Below are positions 33,885 through 43,019 of a stretch of 64,000 nucleotides of DNA, one piece after another. The notes beneath the pieces were generated by a model. The model had not been told where the DNA came from. It worked only from the letters and a program-made list of their open reading frames with translations, and searched no databases. This DNA comes from Mytilus galloprovincialis. Lineage: Eukaryota > Mollusca > Bivalvia > Mytilida > Mytilidae. Made by a program: the position numbers and the translations under genes. The stretch spans positions 18,378,863 through 18,442,862 of the forward strand of contig NC_134849.1 of the NCBI RefSeq assembly GCF_965363235.1. Reading direction: 5' to 3'. The first letter of the stretch is position 1. Each line of letters starts with the position of its first letter.

Positions 33885-34020
33885 CTTAAAAATCACGAAA
33901 AGGCGTCAAAATGGTTACAAAATAAAAACCGTCGCCACAACAAGGAAGGTAAATATGGTCACATGATAGCTACTTCCTGTAGACAATAAAGTTATAATGG
34001 CGCGGGTATTTCAAACAACA
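33885..34020 (-). promoter_or_regulatory. Candidate promoter and 5'UTR exon of B-box/NHL copy 2
   Basis: On the minus strand it has AATACCCGCGCCATTATAAC, ACAGGAAGTAGC (ETS-type), TATCATGTGACCATA (E-box/M-box) and then TTTTTAAG|GTATGATG, a donor with GT at 33,884-33,883. Order and orientation match 21,337-21,480. The match is the main evidence; start site and transcription factors are inferred. Confidence 0.5.
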
Positions 34021-34902
34021 TTTTATTGTGATCATAAAATCCAGTCAAAACACAATTTCATGGTTTAAAAGAGAAAATCCGACACTTTTGTATGTGAGTG
34101 CACATAAATAAACTAACATACAATATGAAGTGAATCAATGATGACCTGTCTGGTTGTATTCACGAGTATAGAATATTATTCAGGGTTACATTTCAATTTT
34201 CGAAATATTTTTTGAAATTTTTGTATTCATTTAGATATTTATGAGGTATATATACACTGCATACATGGTAGTTGTAATTCATTAAAGATGCGTGTTCCGA
34301 TTCTACACTATAAGGGGGGAAATGACTTTTAGCGAATTGAAAAATAAGTTGCAAATATATAATAACTTTTTGCAGTAAATGTTAAAATTTGAAGATTTTA
34401 CAATACCACACAACTTAAACAATCAAGATAAAATATAACGTTTTATGAAAAATTATCTAAGAGTGTCTCTACTAAAATGCGTAGTAGAGAGTAAAATAAT
34501 AAAAAAATAATGAAAATAATTATGAATTCCAAATGAAAATTCAAATAGTAAAATCTCTCTACAAATTACAAAATCAAAACCTAAAAGACATCAAATAAAT
34601 AGAAATCAACTGTCCAATTCCTGCGTTTATACTGTAGTGTTTTTACTTTTTATACATGCGTTTCCTTATGTAGATCAATATGATTAATTTATTTGTCTCA
34701 GTTCCTAATAGTAATGGTGACACGTTAATAAACTATCTATCTATCTATCCAAAACCAACATCAAAAAGACAAAACAATTTAACGAAAGTAGGGTGTCAAA
34801 ACTAGCTTACATTACATTAATAATAGATTTGAGATAAGTTTTACTTTTTAATTCAAAAGGAGAAGTTGGTACAACTTAAAAAATTAAAATGCTATCAATC
34901 AA
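34021..34902. other. Non-coding flank left of the giant element
   Basis: AT-rich; a (CTAT)n run lies near 34,735. No gene. The last 8 bp (TCAATCAA, 34,895-34,902) are the left copy of the target duplication. Confidence 0.5.
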
Positions 34903-35076
34903 CACTGTGCGGGACAAATTTGCCATTCCGGTATCGGCAAATCTGACTTTGTCGGTTTACAAGATATCAAAAAAAAATTTTGTCCAGTGATAGATTATTG
35001 AAAAATTAAAAAAATGCCATATGTCCCAACTTGTCACTGTTGTCACTCTTGTCACTGCAGCTGATTAAAAGTACAT

Positions 35077-35469
35077 TTCCCATGGGAAATTTGATAATTC
35101 CCATGGGAATATTAGAATTTCCCATGGGAACATTGAAAGTTCCCATGGGAAAAAATACTTTTCCCATGGGAAGTTTAGAGTTCCCATAGGAACTTTAAAG
35201 TTCCCATGGGAACATAAGTCAATTGTTTGTTCCCATGGGAAGTTCTAAATTTCCCAAGGGAACTTTTCTTCCCAAGGGAACTCCTTTTCTTCCCATGGGA
35301 AAATACTTTTCCCATGGGAACAATATTTTTTCCCATGGGAACGATATTTTTTCCCATGGGAACAATAATTTTTCCCATGGGAACAATAATTTTTCCCTTG
35401 GGAACAATAATTTTTCCCTTGGGAACAATATGTTTTCCCATGGGAACAATAATTGTTCACATGGGAAGT
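35077..35469. repeat. Left array of TTCCCATGGGAA palindromes, 19 copies, 21-bp period
   Basis: CCCATGGG cores, or one-base variants such as CCCAAGGG, CCCTTGGG and CCCATAGG, start at 35,079, 35,100, 35,121, 35,142, 35,163, 35,183, 35,203, 35,232, 35,253, 35,271, 35,292, 35,311, 35,332, 35,353, 35,374, 35,395, 35,416, 35,437 and 35,458. Most steps are exactly 21 bp. Three copies of a TTGTCACT word at 9-bp spacing precede the array at about 35,030-35,056. Open frames here (35,175-35,493, both strands) arise because 21 is a multiple of three. Confidence 0.95.
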
Positions 35470-35659
35470 GATATAACTAAAAAGAAAACATAAAAAAAAT
35501 CCTCTAATTGCATGAGTGAAGCAATTTCACAAAACGGACTAAGTTATTATGGGTACAAGTATTTCTTTGAATCTTAATTGTAGAAATATATAATTGTGTG
35601 TTCTACGATTTTTGTCTTGGCATGCTTAATTGAAAGTAAATCACTACGTGTCAAAAAAC

Positions 35660-35856
35660 TACTATAAATTCAGAAATTATTGCTGTTTTTATTATTGTGA
35701 AAATAGTGACAGGGTTATAATCACAATAATATACACTTGCATATTGAAATTTTTTATGAACTAAACAGGATTATTCTAAATTTTCGAACAAAAAAATGAT
35801 GAAATTGAGAAAAATCGCACTTACAATTGCTAGCAATAATTTCTGAATTTTCAGTA
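35660..35856. mobile_element. Small inverted-repeat element inside the left arm
   Basis: Left end TACTATAAATTCAGAAATTA; right end, on the opposite strand, TACTGAAAATTCAGAAATTA; both continue TTGCT. The same family is at 38,678-38,900. It is absent from the right arm. Confidence 0.7.
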
Positions 35857-36224
35857 TATAGTTTTGCATATATAGCTTTCACACCATTGCACACAGTGTC
35901 TTATGTTTATCCATTTGAATGTTTTTGTGTTTTTTTCATGCAGACATTTAAATGTTGATAGGTCTTGCTCATTTTTGACGGCTGTTCAGTCACTGGCTGA
36001 AAATACCTTTATCTCTGGTTTTTAGTTGTCTCATTGGCAATCACATACCATATCCTTACTTAATTTCAACACTTCTTAATTTAAGTTATATACATTTGAG
36101 AATATCATTTTCAAAAAGACAAAACATTACAATTGGTATAACAAATAAGGCACTTGTGTTTTAATATTTCATCTTTCACTGAGATAACACCATCAAGTAA
36201 AATGTGTAAAACAAAAACAGAAAA

Positions 36225-36690
36225 TTAAACAAACAGCAATAAAATAACTCAAGCAAGTGTCAATAAACCTGCACAAATAACATGAATAACATATCTAAGG
36301 TCATAAGCAAGTGACAATAAAACATACAGCAATAATATATCTAAGGTCATAAGCATAAACATGCAGCAATATAATACATTGTATATCTAAGGTCATAAGC
36401 AAAAGACAATCAACATACAGCAATAGTATATCTAAGGTCATAAGCATAAACATGCAGCAATAATATATCTAAGGTCATAAGCAAGTGACAATCAACATAC
36501 AGCAATAATGTATCTAAGGTCATAAGCATTTAAAAAAAAACATGCAGCAATAATATATCTAAGGTCATAAGCAAGTGAAAATCAACATGCAGCAATAATG
36601 TATCTAAGGTCAAAAGTATAAACATGCAGCAATAATATATCTAATTTCATAAGCATAAACATACAGCAATAATATATCTAAGGTTCTCTG
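36225..36690 (+). repeat. Tandem repeat of ~36-45 bp units
   Basis: The word ATCTAAGGTCATAAGCA recurs about nine times, alternating with ACATACAGCAATAATAT or ACATGCAGCAATAATAT. Unit length varies with an optional AGTGACAATCA insert. It is present only in the left arm, so it arose after or aside from arm duplication. Confidence 0.9.
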
Positions 36691-36749
36691 ATATTTGTCC
36701 TAAAAATGTTTGGCTCTAGCACCACTGTTGAAAAAGTAATGCCCCTTTT

Positions 36750-36990
36750 TTCAACAATTTCCTCAGAGGAAAAAGAGTTTTCCTCAAGGGAAAAAGATTT
36801 CCCTTAGGGAATTTGCTGCATAATTATTTCCTTTGAGGAAATTCTTTTTCTTTTGAGGAAATTTGCCGCTTCAAATTTTCCTTTGAGGAAATTTTCTCTA
36901 AGGAAATCATTGTTCTTCAAATTTCCTCTAAGGAAATTTCTGAACATCAAATTTCCCTTAAGGAAATGTTTTTCCTCTATAAAAATTTCA
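36750..36990. repeat. Left inner palindrome cluster (TTTCCnnnnGGAAA type)
   Basis: Repeated dyads such as TTTCCTCTAAGGAAA, TTTCCCTTAAGGAAA and TTTCCTTTGAGGAAA occur about every 25-35 bp. The mirror cluster is 58,390-58,590, with AACAATTTCCTC and AAAAAGGGGC-type flanks shared. Confidence 0.85.
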
Positions 36991-38677
36991 TAACAGTACA
37001 AACATTGACAAACAGTATAAATATATTTTCTCCTAGACTGAATTATTGATCATGTTGATACAAAAGATTATATAAAATAAACACTTTTCATGTCAAATTA
37101 ACTTGTCTTCTGTTTCAGCTGCTGTGTATAATTATTCTACCCCTTACATAACAGTTCAGTGCATAAATAATTCCATTCACAAGACATCTTCCTTCAATTG
37201 GTTGAATAAATTTTGGCAACTTGTTCTTCAAACATCTTCTCTGTATATTTGATATGGAGAGCCATGTACATAATATTATGTACATAAATGGATAACGCAT
37301 GTGTTTATTTCGACAACAAACATGACAAAGACACTATTTTTTTTCTTAATTTCTCCATAATCCATCAGTGAATATGTAGGTTGTTACATTTTACACCATT
37401 GTGTCCTTGTGCATCTTTGATAGTACTCCATTTTGTTTATAGCAATTTTGTAGAATTTTTTCTATTTCTTTTTCCAGAAAAACACACAATTGAGTTCATT
37501 TCACATTAATTAATCCAATTAGCACATTATGTAGAAAAGTATTAACAAATAAGTTTCCTCTTCAGTATAGACTTGCAGGACCTGACGATGATCATAAAAA
37601 CCAAGATATCTGACCTATAAATACACAAAATAAAAATAAAAAGTTATAAACATGATAAATGGAGAAAAAAACAGCAATATAAATAGGCTTATTTTATCAT
37701 GTTTTAATTAAAGTCATAAGAAACCTCAAATTAAAAAAAAATATGTATAATAATTATGTTTTTTTACTTATTTTTAATTGCTTGCTTCCAGGAAGCAATT
37801 CGCCGATACATATTTTCCATATACATAGTGACCCGAGCGTAACCCTCCTCGTAAAAATCCGGTGACCACAATATGCAAGGATCTGTCATTGAAATAAACA
37901 AATAGCTGATTATACATGTTAAACACGTGCTCAATACCCATGCTTTTTGTGATTTGTTTACTATAAGGTGGCAATCGGTAAAACTCAGCTTCAAAACACG
38001 GCATTTAATGAGCAGCATTATTTGTTAAATCAGAACAAACAGAGAGAAAAAAAAATTGACGATTTATATGATATACTTGTGAAAATAATGATAAAATCGT
38101 GCACAGAGGACTAAGTTTATGATGTATACATGCATTGGTTCAAAAGTTGTACAAACTTTATTTTTCATCACTCACTTGTTTCATATGACTTTAACATTTG
38201 AGAAACTTTCATTTGATATTCTTACTTGTCATGCTTTATATGAGTTCTCTTATTTCAGTGCTTTGTGTCCAAGATTTAATATTCGTTGTTTAGTGCCTTG
38301 CAGTGATATTTAAAGTTTAGCCACTTGCAAAAGTTGTTATAGAATGTTCATATGCTGTGTTATTTGAACCACTGTCCTATATTATGGTCAGGTAAGAGGT
38401 TGAGTGCTCACAGACATGATATTTTTTTATTAATTGTTATTGTTTTTGAACATGTTGAACTAAATTGGATTGTTTAAATCTTTTCATGTTGGGATCTTTA
38501 TTGGCTGACCTATAAAGGAAGTGTTGTCTCATTATTGAAGGCCAGCCCATCATTGGCCTTTAATTTCTTGCATCCACTTCTTTGAACTCTGGTGGATAAG
38601 TCACTCATTTACCATACCACATCTTCTTATTTTTATAAGAGTCATCATTCAAAGGCAATTACTTTTATCATGTTTGT

Positions 38678-38900
38678 TACTGTAATTCAGAAATTATCCA
38701 GAGGTTTTTAGTAATGCGATTAATGTGACTGGGTGAGTATCGCAAAAATAAGAAATCATATTTTGATAACAGAAACATATATATATCATGTATATACATG
38801 ATATATAATTGATGCAGATTTTTTTGTAATCACAATAAGTTGTCCATTCCCTGAAAAATCACAATAATAAAGGCAAGCAATAATTTCTGAATTTACAGTA
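38678..38900. mobile_element. Small inverted-repeat element, second copy of the 35,660 family
   Basis: The left end TACTGTAATTCAGAAATTAT and the right end (GCAATAATTTCTGAATTTAC before AGTA) are inverted repeats. No coding content; a short ATATATGATATA-type dyad lies inside. Confidence 0.65.
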
Positions 38901-39379
38901 TATAGAAGTGGTCTTACCATTTAGGCCTTGTTGTATTCTGTTTATCTTGTTTTGTCGCTCATTTCTATTGAAACTGTTTATATTTTTCATTATTTTTCTA
39001 TATTTCTTGTCCTATAAAACATAAAAAGGGTAAAAACTATTATTAAACATCAGTATTTTCTTTATATACAATAATATTTAATAAGAATGGAATATTTGTG
39101 CTATTTCATTTCACAAACTTTTTGTCAGTCATGACTTTCAAAGACTTTCACCCTGGTCAATAGTTTAAAAAACAAACATTCCCATACTTTTTCTTGGTGT
39201 TCGTACTAATTTTTCATTGGACAACAAAAACATGATTCAACTATTCTTCTATGATTTGTTTTGCTTGACTACCTTAAACTCTGAAATATTGTTTACACTG
39301 TATAATCTGTATGTGTCTCACTCGTCAAAATTTCAAATTAATATATAAATAACCAATAAGAATGCTATGCATGGCTCAG

Positions 39380-39880
39380 CTTGATACAAACGTACACTTT
39401 AAACCCTGAACAGTTGGAGCAAGTATGGACACAACATTCAATTCAAACTTTTCTCCATTGGTTAGAGGTATAGGGGGAGGGGGAGATCTCACAAACATGT
39501 TTAACCCCGCCGCATTTTGCGCCTGGCCCAAGTTAGGAGCCTCTGGCCTTTGTAAGTCTTGTTTTATTTTAATTTTAGTTTCTTGTGTACACTTTGGAAA
39601 TTAGTATGGCGTTCATTATCACTGAATTAGTATATATTTGTTTAGGGGCCAGCTGAAGGACGCTTCCGGGTGCGGGAATTTCTTGCTACATTGAAGACCT
39701 GTTGGTGACCTTCTGCTGTTGTTTTTTTATTTGGTCGGATTGTTGTCTCTTTGACAAATTCCCCATTTCCATTCTCAATTTTATGAATACAACTCTGAAT
39801 TGTAAATTTGGATTGTGATTCAATAGTTGATGCAGCATAGGTTTCTGACATTGAATGAATGTGGTCCAAGTATTTAAAAA
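39380..39880 (+). repeat. Dispersed mussel-type repeat
   Basis: It contains AAACCCTGAACAGTTGGAGC, CCCCGCCGCATTTTGCGCCT, GGAGCCTCTGGCCTTTG, GACGCTTCCGGGTGCGGGAA and GAAGACCTGTTGGTGACC in order. I recall this chain as common in mussel genomic and UTR sequences. The minus-strand ORF at 39,642-39,869 is read from the repeat and is not a gene. Confidence 0.6.
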
Positions 39881-40560
39881 TTTTAAATTGACAATTAACC
39901 TCTAAAATGGTCCAATATTCAAAATCTTAATACATGGTTAGATGCAGCATATCAACATGATCAAAGAACCCAAATAATTCATTATTTGATGAAATCAAAT
40001 AAAGTTCAATTTTGGACCCTTTATATCTCAATGTGGACCAATTTCAAATGAATTTGTTAACGGGCCAAAATATCAAAAATCTAAATGAATGGTTAGATTC
40101 AGCATATCAAAGAACCCCATATATTCAATTTTTTGGAAATCAAACAAAGTAAAATATTGGACCCCAATTTGGACCAACTTGAAATTTGGGCCCATACTAA
40201 AAATCTAAGTAAATATTCAGATTCAGCATATTAACATGATTAAAGAACACCAAGAATTTAAATATTATTAAAATCAAAATAAGTTTAATTTAGGACCCTT
40301 TGAACCTTAAGATAGACCAATTTAAACAGGACCAAAAAACTAGGAAGCTTAATGCACAGTTAGATTTGGAATATATATATCAAAGAACCCCAATAATTCA
40401 ATTTTCTATAAAATCAAACAAAGTTTAATATTGGCCCCTTTTGGCCCCTAATTCATGTAATTTCTAAACTCTGGACAAAAACTCTGGTCACAAACCCTGT
40501 GTTTGAGTTTCATAGATTTCTGTTAACTTATACTAAAAGTAATTATGCGAAAACCAAGTG
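39880..40560 (-). repeat. Reverse copy of the 665-1,905 repeat family
   Basis: The plus strand reads GCATATCAAAGAACCCCA repeatedly (about 39,950, 40,103, 40,230, 40,378) and ends with AACCCTGTGTTTGAGTTTCA and GCGAAAACCAAG. These are reverse complements of the TGGGGTTCTTTGATATGC and GGTTTATGACC units at the window's start. Confidence 0.75.
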
Positions 40561-40569
40561 TCTTCGGAC

Positions 40570-40735
40570 TACGACGACTACATGATAAAATTAAGAATGG
40601 GAATGGGGAATGTGTCAAAGACCCCCCTTTTTTGGACTATCAATGCATTTGAATGGGGACATGTAATTACCCCCCCCCCCCCTTTTTGTCCTGGGTTAGG
40701 AAACCCTTTTTGAAATGACTGGATCCGCCCCTGAA
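40570..40735 (+). repeat. Dispersed repeat with a C run
   Basis: GGGGAATGTGTCAAAGACC, GAATGGGGACATGTAATTA, a run of about 14 C, and TTAGGAAACCC. The same words appear in reverse order and orientation at 53,418-53,545 (with a G run), so they are two copies of one family. Confidence 0.65.
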
Positions 40736-40938
40736 GGGTCTATCATTAAGTTTGACAACTTCAGACATACTACTTTACCAAAAAAATTGACACATTTCAT
40801 CCAATTTAATTCATTCTTTACTTGCTATTTCATCCATAATATTTTAAAGAAAGAAATTTGGAAGGAGTATGATTTTAATTTGCAAGTTATACACTATCCA
40901 AACTAGAGACCTAATAGAGTAGATATATACTAGACTAA

Positions 40939-41984
40939 GGGAGCTACCATTTGATTTTTATGGGGGGGGGGGGGGGGGGGGCTAGGATGAAAAATTTTAT
41001 CCTGCATTTTTTTTTAGCTGTAATCTCTGTCCTGCCTTTTTATTTTTCACTCTGTTCGTTCCTGCCTTTTTTTTTTTTTTAGTTTATCCTGACTTTTTTT
41101 ACCTAAATTGTCGTCCTGACTTTTTTGCTAGTGTCTCATCCTGCCTTTTTTTTTCTCAAACAGTCAGGGGACTTACTTAAATGAGTGATTTTCTAAATCA
41201 CTGATTTAAGTAACATTATTTCCATAAAGGTTGGAAGTTAGAGTTGTCTTTCTTTAATAATCACCTATTTAAGTAGTACAAATTAATCACTAGAAGAAGT
41301 GATTTAATTTTATTGTAGCTTTAAATATAGAATACTAATGATCCAGGGACTAATTATGTTTCTAAACTTATCAGAACCAACATCTGTGTTGTCTAGGATG
41401 ACCAGGTCATTTCAGGTGATGACCTTGTACTGAATCTAGGATAATGACATAAAAATCACTTGTTTAAGTATCAGACCTCAATTTCCTTCCCAAAAATCAC
41501 TTCTTTAAGTATCATTCTTTTAATTATCCCTACTAATTTCAACACCCCCGAACAGTGAGATTTTTATCGCAACAGTAGAATTTTATTACATAATCTGAAA
41601 GATGAAACCTTGAACTTCACAGGAAAAATCTTTGAAGAAAGTATCAGTTCATTATGTAAAGCCATTATTATAGCATTTTTTCAACTAAAATAGAATTTTC
41701 AGCTAAATGATAGCATCAAAGGCAGAAACCTTTCTACTTAAAAGAAGCAAAAAGTTTATTTTTTTTTAATTTTACTAATTAAAAGATATTATTTAAACCA
41801 GATGTGTTTAAAATTTGGAAAAAAATACAAAATTTCAATTTGTGACAAAACCACAATTTTGCTACTCGAATAAGTGATTTAAAAATCACCTATTTCAGTA
41901 AGTCCCCTGACTGTCAAAACTCCTGTTCTGCCTATTTTTTTCAAATTTCATCCTAGATCCCCATAAAAATCAAATGGTAGCTCC
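40939..41984. mobile_element. Inverted-repeat element (outer of a nested pair)
   Basis: The left end GGGAGCTACCATTTGATTTT with TATGGGG matches the inverse of the right end (CCCCATAAAAATCAAATGGT, AGCTCC). Both continue to CTAGGATGAAA. Flanks CTAA and TTAA suggest a 4-bp TTAA-like target. Inside are repeated TCCTGCCTTTTT words and a run of about 20 G after the left end. It is split by the element at 41,161. Confidence 0.8.
41161..41913. mobile_element. 753-bp inverted-repeat element nested in the previous one
   Basis: The ends are CAGTCAGGGGACTTACT on both strands. Inverted homology continues through AGTGATTT/AAATCACT words. The flanks TCAAA at 41,156-41,160 and 41,914-41,918 are a perfect 5-bp duplication. 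It contains many AAATCAC(T/C)TRTTTAAGTA variants throughout. No ORF. Confidence 0.85.
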
Positions 41985-42050
41985 TTAATTTAAATCAAAC
42001 TTGGGGTGACTGGCGACAAAGATTTAAGGAAATAGATGACAGTTTACCTA

Positions 42051-43017
42051 GCCCCACAGGACGCAATTACGACTGGACACAATTACGAACGATTTCCAAT
42101 GTTTGCCCTCTGAGATCATATTTATTTATTTTTATCAATAAACGTTTTTATAAATAAAAACCCTATTAAAATTCCCTTGTTTTCATGATAATATAATTTA
42201 TGTGCCATTGGTGAATGTTGATGACGATGACAAAATCATTCTGAAAATATTATAAGAACGGCAATCTGGCCTGCAAGTTATATAAAAAAAAACATAAAGG
42301 TAAGTGCACATTGCCTTCTATTGTTAATATATAGAAAGAAAAATATCTCCTGATTCTGTTCATGTGCGTGATGCCTTTTATCTTGCCCAAATAACCCCAC
42401 AATTGACGTTTTTTAGACTCTTGTGACCCTATTTATGGTCAAAAGAAAATATGTTAATTTTATTGAAAAGTCCAGAGAACTCCAAAAAAAATGTTGACCT
42501 GTATAAAAAAAAATCATAGATGAATGATAAGTATAACACTGAAATGGATAAACTTGAATTTAGTGCTCCTTTAAAGGAGGAACTTACACAAAAACAAAAA
42601 AAAATCAGAAATCTTTCCTTTCCACATGACCGACATTTCGTCTGCAACCATTGCTAAAGTAATTGAAGGAAAAAACAAACTTGTGCATCTTATTTTCCTA
42701 TGAAAATGTGTTTGAGATAAAGATTAATGTATGCTTTATCAATCTAGACTGTTGTCATTGATTTCTTCTGCAAGATATTTCAATATAGTGCTGTTGGGAA
42801 TTGCGTCCATATGTGGCTCTCTTGACCCGTAAAACGAGGTCACGCAAATCTTACTAAAGTATCCTAACGTGAATAAAAATTTATGTGGGATATGATGCAA
42901 AATAGAAAGCCTTCATACATCTTAAATTCTATGGTATAAACAATTCAAGAAAAGTAGTCTACTTAAAAAAATATTAACCACAGTTCAAAAATCGTTCGTA
43001 ATTGTGTCCGGTGAGGC
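42051..43017. mobile_element. 967-bp inverted-repeat element with TA target
   Basis: Left end GCCCCACAGGACGCAATTAC; right end, opposite strand, GCCTCACCGGACACAATTAC, followed by GAACGATTT on both. TA flanks both sides (42,049-42,050 and 43,018-43,019). The left end has GGACRCAATTACGA twice in a row. The ORF at 42,429-42,647 is AT-rich noise. A mariner-type origin is possible from the TA target. Confidence 0.85.
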
Positions 43018-43019
43018 TA

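Larger units (their letters stand above)
34903..39050 (+). repeat. Left inverted arm of the giant element
   Basis: Collinear inverted blocks with the right arm are 34,903-35,230 with 59,140-59,464 (only a few differences in the outer 175 bp); 36,690-36,990 with 58,380-58,660; 37,090-37,620 with 57,480-57,990; and 38,945-39,045 with 56,770-56,850 (TATTTCTTGTCCTATA against its inverse). Inner blocks are clearly more diverged than the tip. The left arm is longer because it gained a small inverted-repeat element (35,660-35,856), a tandem repeat (36,225-36,690) and another small element (38,678-38,900). Confidence 0.82.

Noticed and set aside
35077-35469. CRISPR-like regular spacing of the palindrome array
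   Set aside because: Repeats are only 12 bp with 9-bp spacers, spacers resemble each other, the sequence is eukaryotic, and there are no cas genes.
35175-35493. Repetitive FPWE/SHGN-type ORFs in several frames (also 58,842-59,496)
   Set aside because: They arise from the 21-bp palindrome arrays; seven-codon periodicity on both strands shows they are not genes.
36225-36690. Tandem repeat considered as a CRISPR or satellite centromere array
   Set aside because: Only about nine variable units of 36-45 bp, confined to one arm of a transposon.
40962-40981. G run of about 20 (and C or G runs at 40,668, 43,381, 45,666, 53,510) as quadruplex elements
   Set aside because: Single homopolymers inside dispersed repeats, with lengths likely affected by sequencing; no separated G tracts as in a regulated quadruplex.
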